Shown piece after piece: positions 26,201 to 37,191 of a DNA stretch of 64,000 bases (its first letter is position 1; every line of letters begins with the position of its first letter). Source of the DNA: Rhynchospora pubera (lineage: Eukaryota; Streptophyta; Magnoliopsida; Poales; Cyperaceae); NCBI GenBank assembly GCA_028095005.1, contig CM051460.1, positions 64,395,676-64,459,675 on the forward strand. Direction: 5' to 3'. The notes under the pieces are model-generated. The model saw only the letters and a program-made list of their open reading frames with translations. It was not told where the DNA came from and made no database searches. Made by a program: the position numbers and the translations under genes.

Positions 26201-29200
26201 AAATACTCACTTTTCCTTAAATTCTAGGTTAACTTAGATTGAGAGGAGTTGGTCCCCAAACTATGCAAACTTGTAAACATCTAACAGAAATACCTTTCCC
26301 AACTTTAGAAGTGAGGTGCAATTTAGAGAAAATATGAAGATTATTGAGAATATCCAACAATATAACAAAATGTTAGAGGTATTTAGGAATTCAATTCAAT
26401 ATCTCGAAATAAATTTTGGATTTTATTTAATAAACATACTCTTTCATTAGTATCATCCAAAATAATGGCTCCAGACACAGGGATTGAGAATTTGTAATCT
26501 GAGAATTCTCTGTGGATGTCATCAAGATATCTAATGTATGGTCTCAGCTGAGCGCAATTGTTAAACACTGTAAACAGAAAAAGAAAAAATAATGCAATAG
26601 ATCAACAAATAAGTTAAACAGGCAGTGTAAAATAAACAATGTCATTGTACTGGCATGGCATAATGCTATCTGACTTTTCTTCAGTTCACTATTAACCAAG
26701 CTTCTAAATTTCTCCGAAATAACGGCGAAATAACAGAAATAGCGGTATTCTTTGTCAAACCGCATGAACGTTATAGTCTTAATTGAGAAAATGACGTAAC
26801 GCGTTATTTCAGTTATTTCGGCGATATAACGCGTTATTTCAGTTATTTCGGCGAAATAACAAGCTGTTATTGCTACTATTGTTAAATTGTGTATTCAATA
26901 TTGAACTATTGTTAAATTGGTACAAGCTGCTACTGCTACTCAATATTGGTACACTGCAGTATATTGAATTTGGTATGGCCGTATGCTATTTGTATGGAGT
27001 ATTGGAGATGTATAAACATATAAGTTGATAGTTATAGAATTGATGTGTGTCAAATTTTGAAAAAACACTACACCGTTATATCGCCGTTATAACATCGAAA
27101 TAACACCGAAATAACATAGGGACCTGGACCGTCATACCGAAAAAACCGAAATTTAAAAGCTTGCTATTAACAAAGAAAACATCAAAAAACATTCATTTCC
27201 CCTGCCAATTGAGAATATCTCATTTTATCTACCAAACGAGAAATCTCATATGCTTTTTGCATCTGTTTTAGTAATTCTACAAGGCAAGAAATGCTACCTT
27301 TGACCACCTATTGAACCACATGCAAGAAAAAAAAAATGAATATATACTATGTTTCCCAAGATTATAGAGTATTTTTTTTATATCTTTATTTATGTTCTGG
27401 CATTTTGTGTAGATAACAGATAACATGTGAAATCACAGGCGCCTGGTTTGGACTTATCTGCAGAAATGGATATTTTTTGTGTCTGTTACACATGTCCCTA
27501 ATGCCTCCAACTAAGAAATTGAAACAGAAGATAAAAAAAAAAGTTGAGTTCAGCTGCAAATATTCAGAACAATTGAGCTCCAAAGTAGCCGCAGTTTGGT
27601 GAACCCAAAGCGCAAAATACAACAACAACAACAACAACAACAACTAAGCCTTTTGTCCCAAACAAGTTGGGGTAGGCTAGAAAGAAACCCAACAAGAGAA
27701 CACATCCCAGAACGAACAAAAAAAAAAAAAAAAAAAAAACATAAAAATACTAATAGTAAGACTAGCCATACTAAAAATAATACCTCTAATAATAATAGTA
27801 ATAGTAGAAACCTAGACCTCGACCGTGACCTAATAGAGGGACCTACAAACCTATGGCATCGCTCCTACCCCTAAGTTCCTACGTCATGGCTCCGGTACAT
27901 GAATTGCTAACTTCCAAGCGCTCATATCGATCGCCAACTCCTTGGAGACGTTCCATTCTTTAAGGTCTCTTTTCACCGCTTCTTCCCATGTCAATCTTGG
28001 TCTCCCTCTCCCCCTCCGGGTGTTCTCGAAATGATTAAGAATTCCGATACGTACCGGTGCCTCTGGAGGTCTGCGTTGGATATGTCCAAACCATCTCAAA
28101 CGATGTTGGATCAACTTCTCCTCTATTGGTGCGACCCCAACCATATCTCGTATGTCATCATTTCTAATCCGATCTTTCCTCGTGTGACCGCAGATCCACC
28201 TCAACATACGCATCTCAGCTACACTCATCTTCTGGACATGTCGTCTTTTAGTAGCCCAACATTCTGCGCCATACAACATCGCAGGTCTAATCGTTGTCCT
28301 GTAGAACTTGCCTTTTAGCTTCTGCGGGACTTTCTTATCGCATAGGACGCCTGATGCTTGTCGCCATTTCACCCACCCCGCTCTTATCCTGTGACTAACA
28401 TCTTCATCTATCTCGCCATCGCTCTGCAGCATCGATCCTAAATATCGAAAAGTATCTTTCGTAGGTACTACCTGCCCGTCTAGACAGACATCTCCGTCCA
28501 CTGGTCGTATCCCACTAAACTCACACCCCATATACTCCGTCTTAGTTCTACTAAGCCTAAACCCTTTGGACTCTAGAGTTCGTCTCCACAATTCCAATTT
28601 CCTATCGACCTCCGTCCTACTCTCATCGACTAACACCACATCGTCCGCAAAGAGCATACACCAAGGAATCTCTCCCTGTATATCCTTCGTGATCTCAAAG
28701 CGCAAAATATTAAAAAAAAATTGATTAAAAAAAAGAAAGAGGCATAAGACTGAGTTGGGTTCAAAGTTACATTGAGAGAAAAAGAGAAAGAAGAATACTT
28801 AAGACGGTGAACTCCTTGAAGGAGAGGGATCTGAGAGAAGGATTTTGTTCGACAGAGTTGTCTTCATAGAACCAATGAGCTTGTTCCATTAAGAAAAGGA
28901 TTCGCTCGAATGATTCCAGATCTTCTTGAGGTACATTCAACAAAAATCGGCTGGAAAAAATACATACAAATAAATGATATGAGCAGAATTAATATATGCA
29001 TATTGAGGTGAAAAATGGGTTCACAATGTGGTGATCCAGAGTCCTGAGTCCGGGTACGGTATGACTGAACATAGAAGTAGAAGCAGAAGAAACCAACACA
29101 CAGAATTGGTGATAGTTACACTAATTTATTCAGGCGTCAGCCGCATAAAATTTTAAAAAGTAGAAATTAATGTAGTGATGGTAAATGAAATGGTGTACCT

Positions 29201-29266
29201 GCAGAGATCGTCAAGAAGTTCCTGAGAAGGGAGGCCTTTAGAGTTAGTTCGGGTATTGCCAACCAT
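23253..29266 (-). CDS. DCP2: mRNA-decapping enzyme subunit 2 (Nudix hydrolase)
   Basis: DCP2 removes the m7G cap from mRNA in cytoplasmic processing bodies. Coding exons in transcript order: 29266-29199, 28950-28799, 26567-26440, 25245-25147, 24727-24575, 24195-24092, 23826-23759, 23425-23253. All phases join, giving 945 nt (314 aa plus stop). Exons 1-3 encode the DCP2 N-terminal domain (start MVGNTRTNSKGLPSQELLDD, then W.YEDN and QLRPYIR.LDDIHREF). Exons 3-6 encode the Nudix fold. The Nudix box starts FPRGKRGKDEE and ends AIREVEEETGF, so the metal-binding glutamates are present. Exon 6 has the Box B-like region GLKLYMVAPFLK, and the C-terminus ends VAC. Length and order match plant DCP2 proteins. 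Intron 2 (2.2 kb) is swollen by a LINE and another repeat. The gene would be driven from the 29267-29600 side. Confidence 0.93.
25928..26075. mobile_element. Probable MITE in DCP2 intron
   Basis: A GGGTTTGGTTGTAC start, AATAGGGAATAAGAG..TATAAGGGATAA and a mirrored TTATCC..TTATTCCTTATACCTCC half form an inverted-repeat structure like the other GTGTTTGG elements here. Ends and target duplication are not clear. Confidence 0.35.
26698..27166. repeat. TIR-bounded degenerate repeat in DCP2 intron 2
   Basis: Short inverted ends AAGCTTCTAAATTTC and GAAATTTAAAAGCTT flank about 470 bp rich in CGAAATAAC/GTTATTTCGG. Inside, the segment GCGTTATTTCAGTTATTTCG is repeated in tandem at about 26799-26862. It looks like a degenerate non-autonomous DNA element. 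No target duplication was identified. Confidence 0.45.
27620..28695 (-). mobile_element. 5'-truncated RTE-type LINE in DCP2 intron 2
   Basis: Bounded by the perfect 14-bp repeat CAAAGCGCAAAATA at 27606-27619 and 28696-28709. The minus-strand 3' end is (GTT)n, as in plant RTE elements, preceded by the same tail as at 3258-3471. Only the last 273 codons of the ORF remain, so reverse transcription stopped early. It lies in the same orientation as DCP2, inside an intron. A poly-A/poly-T run at 27718-27740 lies in its 3' UTR. Confidence 0.92.
27884..28705 (-). pseudogene. RTE LINE reverse transcriptase, C-terminal fragment
   Basis: A 273-codon open frame. It has the RT active-site block (CMLFADDVVLVDES, the FADD box), the ..F.YLGS thumb entry, LYGAECW and the C-terminal RMLRW..G.TR..RI.N..I region of RTE-clade enzymes. 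The first three codons come from the flanking target duplication, so the frame has no natural start. The endonuclease and RT N-terminus were lost by 5' truncation. Confidence 0.9.
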
Positions 29267-29683
29267 TTTTATTTTTTGCTCAGTGCTTTGTTTCTGTAAT
29301 TAGTACTAGTGCTTCTGTCAATTGCCAAAGAAAAGAAAAGAAAAGAAAAGAAAAGAAAAGCTTATTGAGCAATTTTTCAATCTGACTTTCTGGGATTGAA
29401 CCGAGAGAGAGAGAGACAGACACACACACACTCACCCACGGAGTCTGAGTCTGAGTCTGGGTCTGAGTCTGAGTCTAAGTCTGACTGCGTTGGACCGATT
29501 CTTCCTTTTCCTTTCTCCTCTCTCCGATGCCGATGCGAAGATTTTGTTTTCTTTCACCGATGACCGATTCGAGTTTTGAGTTTTCAGAAAAAGTCGGAGG
29601 AAACAAAACAAAAAAGGAAAAGAAGATGATGAGCCTGGGAATCACATCCCGTCAGTTGGGACTTGGGGGTTTTGTTGGACCGG

Positions 29684-29720
29684 ACCAGGCCCAGGCCCAG
29701 GCCCAGGCCCAGGCCCAGGA
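29684..29720. repeat. CCCAGG hexanucleotide microsatellite
   Basis: About six tandem CCCAGG units. They fall in a 74-codon ORF (29527-29751, repeat of Ala-Gln) that I do not consider a gene. Confidence 0.85.
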
Positions 29721-30828
29721 CAGTACTGTACTAAAATTGGAAATAGGATAAGCAAGTCTACAATTGGGTAAATCTTAAGTTAATTCTCTATCCCCTATTA
29801 ACTTAAGATTATGGAAATACATGCGTCCTTGTGCCAACTTTGTTCTGACTTTTGAGTTGTGAGAAAGGAAAAGAGACAGTTTTTGAGGGGATTATGTGCT
29901 CAGATTGTAACCTACAGCGAAGCAAGATCATTTTTTTCTTTTTCCCAAGGCACAGAGAAGCAGATTAAATCTTCTTTATCATGCATTGATTATTCAAAAG
30001 TTAATCGCATTAATTTTTTTATTTTTTTCGTATTATATTGCGTGCCACATCCTTTGTTTGTACTATTTCATGCATGTCCTCAAACCTGTACCATGTCATC
30101 ATCGTCATTATTATTATTATGCTGCTGCTGCATTTGACTGAATTATCTCTAGCTAGATCTGACCCGTTGATTTTTGCTTATTCGTTGTATTTTTAACCAT
30201 TGATTCTTTTGCTAGGGTTCCATATATGGCCTATTTAAGCCAACTGAAGCACCGCCGTGCCTTGTGCAGTTCAAGCTCATAATTTGCCGCAGCCGCCTTT
30301 TGCAATCGACATATATGCTTGTGATTCGGCATGGGAAATATCTGCGTGGTGAAGATGTGCTAATGGTGCTTCTATGGTGCTGAAATCTGAGACTGGAGGC
30401 CTTCCATGGTTAGTCTTCTCTTGATTTTGTTCCAAGCCAATTATTATTTCTGGTAATTGTATATCATCGTTTCATAAGTTGTTGGAAAATTTGTTTACAC
30501 CATTTAGAAATTAAGGGCTCATCAGCCTTTTCCTACAACAAAAGCGTGCTGTTGGTCTTACGCACGTAGATGCCATCCTCACAAATATATAGATGCAATT
30601 CCACTGTGTTGGTAATTGATTCTGAAACTGTGAAACCGATTATATATATTTCCACTTCTTTTAACTTTTTGTTCGCTAATTTTCAATCTTTTATTTCAAA
30701 ATTTCAAAACCATCATAACTATTATATCCTAACTTTTTTATATGGCTAGAATTTATCATTTACATGATTAACATGATTTTTTTTTTTACTGAATCTGTGT
30801 TAAAAGGTAAATGAAGGTGTAACTATTG

Positions 30829-30990
30829 GCAGCCGATGAATCCAAGCTGAATAGTCTTAAACTCATATGCGAAGAGAAATTAGCCAAGCACGACTGCCGA
30901 CACCTGAAGGAGGTTTGTTTTGAATTTGCTAGTAAGCCAGAAAATATCAAGAAGTTGATGCAATCAGAAACAAATTTAGTGGTTTGAGGA
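30829..30990 (+). pseudogene. BTB/POZ-MATH (BPM-like) C-terminal relic
   Basis: Translating from 30829 gives AADESKLNSLKLICEEKLAK, then CRHLKEVCFEFASKPENIKK followed by LMQ. This matches the back end of plant MATH-BTB cullin-3 adaptor proteins, where AAD.Y.L..LK..CE..L precedes C..LK..C..F...PE. The segment normally between these blocks is missing, and a TGA follows at about 30985. No BTB or MATH domain is found upstream. Probably a decayed fragment; the family assignment is from motif memory only. Confidence 0.5.
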
Positions 30991-32171
30991 TTTGATGGAA
31001 AGAGAAGAGAACAAGCTTGCAGGTAATTGGGAGGACTCCACAGGAGAGTTTACAGAGTAAAGACTGACTGAAAGCAGTTGCTTAAGTAGTTTTTATTATT
31101 AATTTTTTTTTTGTTCTGACTGTTGCTTGATTACCAAACTGATTGGTACTTGTTGAACTAATTGTTGTATTTTTGTACGTCTTTAGCTTTTATTTATAGA
31201 GGCTTGTTCCAGATCTTCTCAATTTATTTCTCTGTTTTTGTGTGTTTGTTTTGACGTGATACCAGTAGTTGCTTTAATGAATAACACGCGACTATAAATA
31301 CCTCTAATTTTCTCTTATTTAAAATTGATCTCTTATTTTTTTTAAAAAAAAATATTGGATGTTTTTTCACTCTAATCATGTTAATTTTGGATATTTATTC
31401 TTTTTTGTTAATTTAATTAATTTTCAAGAATAAATTTTAAAGAAGATTTGACTAAAATGTCCTCATCTGATCCCTCCTCAGTCCTCTCACTCTCAGATGT
31501 ATGGAAGCCTTTTAGCTATGTATTTGGTCACCGTGGTCGAGCCACAGAAGATCTGAGGTTATCAAATTTTCGACTATTTAATTGTGTTGGTAATGGTAAA
31601 GCTAGCTAGCTGCTTTACAATGACTTGCCGACCTGGTATAGTATTACTTAGCATTGTTTGTTTTGTATCTAACAATAAAAGATTTGAAGCATGGGCTGAC
31701 AAAGTTACAATTGGAACGAAGCTAAGGGGACTCAAGGTTGTGTTTGGGTTACATACTACAGTTGAATAGGTTGATCTGAGCCCTATTTTAATTCCACAAA
31801 AACCATAGAATTAGAACTAGAACAAGACTTCTAGTTTTTATTCTAGTTTATGCACTTTGCCAAACACACCTGCACATGTTATTAATCAAGTACGAATTAT
31901 GTTTGCTAGGTAGTCAATGTTACTAACGATTATATAATTTTCTAAATGGCATATACACAGTACATACATATACATATGGATTCTCTCTCCTCTTTTCTTT
32001 TTCTTTTTATTTTTGAAGGCTTATCCAATTTTGCTAAAGAAAAATATAAAAATTGGATTCATACAAATCGAGGTTGGATTATGGATTTAAATCTTAATTT
32101 TGACTAAAATAAAGTATTCAATGGTAATCAAGAGAATGTTAGAGATTGGCACTTCCAGTTTATTCAGATAT

Positions 32172-33000
32172 CACTACGCCAAATAAAATTAATAGTACCG
32201 GTTTTTTTCCTATCATTAGTACCGGTTTTGCAGCGGTACTAATAATAGGGGGTACTAACAGCAACAAAAAACCGGTACTAATCAGCCGGTAGTAAATGAG
32301 GAAATAAACCATATTAGTACCGGTTTTTTATAAAAAAACCGGTACTAAAATTAATTGATTTAGTACCGGTTTTTTATAAAAAACCGATACTACATTAAAA
32401 AACCGAAAAATCGTTAATTAATTTAAATTAAGAAATAATTTAATTAATTATTTAATCAATTAAATTAAAAAAACCAAAAATTAAATTCATTTAGTACCGG
32501 TTTTTAATAAAAAACCGGTACTAAATTAAATCAATTTAAATTAAGAAATCATTTAATTAATTATTTAATCAATTAAATTAAAAAAACTGAAAATTTATTT
32601 AATTTAGTACCGGTTTTTTATAAAAAACCGGTACTAAATTAAATTAATTTAAATTAAGAAATCATTTAATTAATTATTTAATCAATTAAATTAAAAAATC
32701 GAAAATTAAATTCATTTAGTACCGATTTTTTATAAAAAACCGGTACTAAATTAAATCTATTTAAATTAAAAAATCATTTAATTAATTATTTAATTAATTA
32801 AATTAAAAAAACCGAAAATTAAATTCATTTAGTACCGGTTTTTTATAAAAAAACCGGTACTAAATTAAATTAATTTAAATCTGTAAATTTTATTTAATTA
32901 AAATTAATTAAAAAAACCGAAAATTTTAATATTAGTACCGGTTTTTTATAAAAAATCGGTACTAATTTAAAAAAAATATATCTGTTTTTTGGGCTAGCCC
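32172..33000. repeat. Left subterminal repeats of CACTA element
   Basis: About seven units of roughly 100-115 bp. Each has a near-perfect palindrome (TAGTACCGG, T-run, TATAAAA, CCGGTACTA) followed by an AATTAAATTAATTTAAATT-type AT-rich spacer. In known CACTA elements such subterminal repeats bind the TnpA-type protein. Confidence 0.85.
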
Positions 33001-33223
33001 CCTTTTTGCTAGCCATTTGTACCCATTCATTGTACCAATTAATTGTACCAATTAATATATATATCACACAATATAAAAAATCAAATGCATGGATCACAAA
33101 TAATATCAAATCACAAACAATATCAAATCATCATGCATCGATCACAAACATTTCCATATGAAATCATGCACATAGTTAGTTAATATTTCCATGCAAGCAC
33201 AAATCACACATAGTTAATTGTAT

Positions 33224-36200
33224 TCATTTACCACGACCTACAAGCGTAAGTAAATAACGAAACCATTCATTTATCATGTCATTGATCTCTTTCTCACTAT
33301 AACGCTTACCAACCGGTTGCAAAACCTGCATTTTGACATTTTATATAGTTAATAACCTATGAAAATTGCTACTAAACCCTAATCATATACATAGTAAGAT
33401 TAAAATTTAATCCATACCGATGGGAGGTCCTCATGTAGCGTACAGTGATCAAGAATCTTGCGTAAGTTTACCATCGCATAAAAGCCGCAATCTATATTGT
33501 TTGGTTGTCGTGGACTCTACAATTTCAAAATTAATACAATTAAGTTTAAATTCAATAAATTCCAAATGAAATGACGAAACTATATATATAATAATTGCAA
33601 GTATGTACAGGAATCATTTGAACTTCAAAATTCGAAACTTTCACCAATCTTGACAAAGCTCTGCAAAAAAATATATATAATTATAAAAATTAGTTTCTAG
33701 ATATTATTATATAACTAAATAGTGCATACACATATTATATATATGTTAATATTAAACATACTGATCGTAATTTCCTATAATTGTAGACTGGTAGGCTTCC
33801 TTAGATTGGAGTGAATCTACTATCCACATCTTTCGTGTCGAGAGTTGAACTATAATAATCACAAAATGCGACCTGTAATTACATATATTTTTGTTGGTTA
33901 AATTAACAATAAACTGCAAATTCAAAACTATAATTAAAGTCAAAATTAGAAATTTTATAACAAACCGATTATGATGCACTAAAACATGATAGGGATCCCT
34001 TTTTGCATACTTCTTCAAAAGATTGAATATGTAGCTTACAGTGCCGATTTGATTGTTCTCTACATCCGAACCCGAGCATCGTTCCGGATCCCAAAATACC
34101 CACTTCTTCATCAAAGTCTCAGCACAATACTCCCTGCACCGCCTGCACTTGAACGTAGTTAGGAGCTAGAATACTTAGAAGACATATCATATAATTAATA
34201 ATCAATTGTTGCAAAGTTAGGAGCTAGAATACTTACAAGACCCAAACTTTAATCACTTGAACGAAAAGTTCCTTCCGATTTAAGACATGGATGATATCTT
34301 CAAAATCAAGAAGGAATGTCTTGACATCTTGTAACTCGAAATCACCAGGAAGATTGCTGAATGAAGTGACTGACACGTCGAACATTCTCATGTAGTTATG
34401 CATTTCTTTGGCGTAAGGCCCGATCTGTGTCAATTTTTCCTCGGAGACGTACGGATCGTTTAATTCAATTTCCTCCTCTGCAAAAAACTGATTCACGCTC
34501 GGCTCATCATCTTCGTCATTCTCTTGCTCCAACTGCTTCCCCTTATCTTGCGGATCAGTTTGTTTTGTTATTTGTCTCACTTGCTCCTAAACAACCAACA
34601 TATTAGTCATGAAAATGATATTATTCACGCTCGTTTTTTACTAAATATATATAATTACTAATACATACCAATTTTGACATATCGTAATCCACAAGATGAA
34701 TTGGCCATCTCAGAAATGAACCCATCAGAACACCAAGTCGATCATCTCCGTTAGGAGGTGGAAAAGGTACAATCGTGTGTCTCGCATTATCAAAAACTTC
34801 CAAAATTTGTACCTTCACTTCCCCTATACCCAATGGCTCTCCATGGACTGTATCACCATAAGTCTGTGCATGCACCATAACTCTAGCTACATACACAGGT
34901 GTACCGGACGTTCCTGGGAGGAGAATCAAAGCTTCGACAGGCGTCTGTATTTATTAGGAATATAAAAAATAATAACAAATTATCAAACCCTAAATATTAT
35001 ATGCGAGAAAAATAATATATATCATTAGCTTGATAAAATTAATAACCTGAAAATTCGGATAAGGAATCGGATGTGGTTGATTATTGCTACCCTGTGATAT
35101 CATCAGCATAGCTTGTTGGTAAATTGGATCGTAGGTCTGCGGTGTCTGCACTTGACCTTGGCCTTGCGAAAACATTTGTGAAAAGCTTTGCTGCATTCGC
35201 TTATTGAGTTCCTCATCCATTCGCTTCTTGAGTTCCTCATCCATTCGCTTATTGAGTTCCTCTTGCATTTGTGCTTTCACCTCCTCCATCAACCGATCAA
35301 CCTCCTCTTTGGAATACCCCTTTGATGATTTTCTCGTACCCTTACCATACACCTGCTTCACACCGGAAAAATGTGCATATCCTCTCAACCGTCCGGAGTG
35401 CTCTGGCGTACCGATCGCAGCTGTTAAGATGTCATTTTGACGAACAGACTCAACCTCGCCTGACTGAACTAGAGCAACCTATCACAAAAAGAAATTAATG
35501 TTAGTTAGACTAAATTAAATTCATTTGATACATAAATAAAGTTATTGGAGTTGTTACACGTACCGCTTTGTCGATCACCGCGGCAGCCCTAGGATTTTTA
35601 ACCATAAGTTTGCCGGTATTTGGATCCTTTTTAGCGCGTGCCCTACTCCAATTATAAGTCCGACCATCCATATCCTTGGTAATAACTGAGGACCCACCAT
35701 GGACCTCCTCTCCTTCTTTCCATCTCAACTCAGCACTTATGTAACCTCCTGATCCGAGTGTGTGGGGCATGTCTTTCTTTGCAGCATTAATCTTTCCTTG
35801 TTGACTCATTTTCTATTAAAAAATTCAAAAGACTGTTAGTATAAATAATAAAATTAGTATCTAGAAATAATTGATTGTTTTATATTAAATTTGTTTTCAT
35901 ACCGCAAATTTCTCACTAGAACAATATGCTTCCATTGCCTCCCATTCCTCCTTCGAGATGTTTTGTACATCCCATGGCTTAGGTCCACCTTCTTGCGCAT
36001 TGATCCTGTATTTTTTATTCTACAATGACAGAAATGTTGAATCAAACTTTTATAAACGAAAATTAAAGAGAATTATAATTGATTTGCAAGTAATAATATC
36101 TCACCAATCTGCCTTTCCAATGCCTCCATTTCTCGTTACAATTAGAGAGAATTTTCTTTTTAGTAGCCAATGGTAAGTCCGCTGGAATATTCCAATCCTT

Positions 36201-36601
36201 CGCTATTTCTCGTAACAAATTCATTTTCAACTCTTTTGGCACATCATGCCAACTACTATAACTGCATTGAAACCGATAAAAACTATTATCGCATACCAAT
36301 TCATATCATTAGCACTCATGCACATATATATTTGTATATGTATATAGTTAGGTACCTGCAAGGGATCATATCTCTTGTTTTTTCTGCACACCAATTCGTG
36401 AATCTTTTTTGCATTCTCGCCGCAAGGTTTGCCTTCTGTATTGAATTCCACAGTCATGTCTTCTCCATTGGCTATCGCTTTACGTGTTTTCATGCACTTA
36501 GCAGTTGATCTTTTTCCCCTTTGGCTAACAACCACCTGCTCCTCTTCAGAACTCGACTCATCTTGATTTGTCGTAAAATCCTGATCATCTTGATTCGACA
36601 T
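33224..36601 (-). CDS. CACTA second gene: Transposase_24-like protein with Ulp1-type protease domain
   Basis: Twelve exons inferred from coding matches and GT-AG sites: 36601-36356, 36261-36105, 36019-35903, 35812-35564, 35478-35047, 34944-34669, 34586-34237, 34142-33966, 33872-33762, 33660-33609, 33516-33418, 33325-33224; about 790 codons. Exons 1-4 resemble the plant Transposase_24 family (W.DVP..LK..., LATKKKIL, KWR.WK). Exon 5 encodes repeated MDEEL.KRM coiled-coil heptads. Exons 8-11 resemble a C48 (Ulp1/SENP) cysteine protease: His in RSHFVII, Asp in MWIVDSL and Cys in NIDCGFYAM, in the right order. Phases agree at every junction except exon 1-2, which is one base out with the obvious sites, so either that border is wrong or there is a lesion. 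Probably the TnpA-like DNA-binding partner of the transposase; the protease role in transposition is unknown. Confidence 0.7.
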
Positions 36602-36873
36602 GACTGCAACTTCAAGTATAATTACATGCAACTATTAATTACATAGCACAATTAACACATCAAATAAATAATTAACAACTATTAATTAGCACATCAACAA
36701 ATCAAACAAACTAATAATTAACAAAATGAAACATAGATAAGTTCAAATAACATTCAAGTTCAAACCACTAAAACAAAACAACCACTAAATCACTAAAACC
36801 ACTGAAACAACCACTAAACCACTAAATCACTAAAATCACTAAAACAACCAGTAAACCACTAAATCACTAAACC

Positions 36874-37191
36874 CTAATCCTTCTTTGGGACCACCTCCTC
36901 CGCTGGGACCACCTCCTCTGGAACCTCCTCCGCTGGGACCACCTCCTCTGGAACCTCCTCCATATCAGCAGGAGTTCGTCCGCAACCGAGTAGCCAGGAC
37001 CTCACAGCAGAAACAAACCTTCTAACTGGAGGAGGGTAGTTTTTTCCTCGCATCCACCATGGCGTGGTGCTCGCCTCCTTCTCCTTCTCATTTTCCTTTT
37101 CCTTCTCCTTCTTCTTCTCTTCATTTCGCCGGACATAAACTTTTTCAATCTGTTTTTTCCCTTTCTTGTTGCTTCCTTCAGGTTTCTCCAT
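36874..37191 (-). CDS. Small charged ORF in CACTA element, hypothetical
   Basis: A 105-codon ORF between the promoter-like region and the Transposase_24-like gene. It has a Lys/Glu-rich N-terminal half (MEKPEGSNKKGKKQIEK), a short PPPVRRFVSAVRSWLLGCG segment and a C-terminal tandem repeat EEVPEEVVPA. It resembles nothing I recognise. It could be a separate small protein or an upstream exon of the next gene, but it has its own stop and no obvious donor. Confidence 0.35.
   Translation of the reverse strand: MEKPEGSNKKGKKQIEKVYVRRNEEKKKEKEKENEKEKEASTTPWWMRGKNYPPPVRRFVSAVRSWLLGCGRTPADMEEVPEEVVPAEEVPEEVVPAEEVVPKKD

Larger units (their letters stand above)
29267..32171. other. DCP2 upstream region and spacer
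   Basis: 29267-29600 is the likely DCP2 promoter/5' UTR. It has an (AAAAG)n run at 29328-29360 and a CTGAGT-type hexamer repeat at about 29443-29485. Further out lie a CCCAGG repeat, a BTB/MATH-like relic and AT-rich sequence. A possible MITE (GTGTTTGGG ... CCAAACACAC) spans about 31740-31868. No intact gene seen. Confidence 0.45.

Noticed and set aside
29527..29751. 74-codon ORF with Ala-Gln repeats upstream of DCP2.
   Set aside because: The repeat is a CCCAGG microsatellite. No other sign of a gene.
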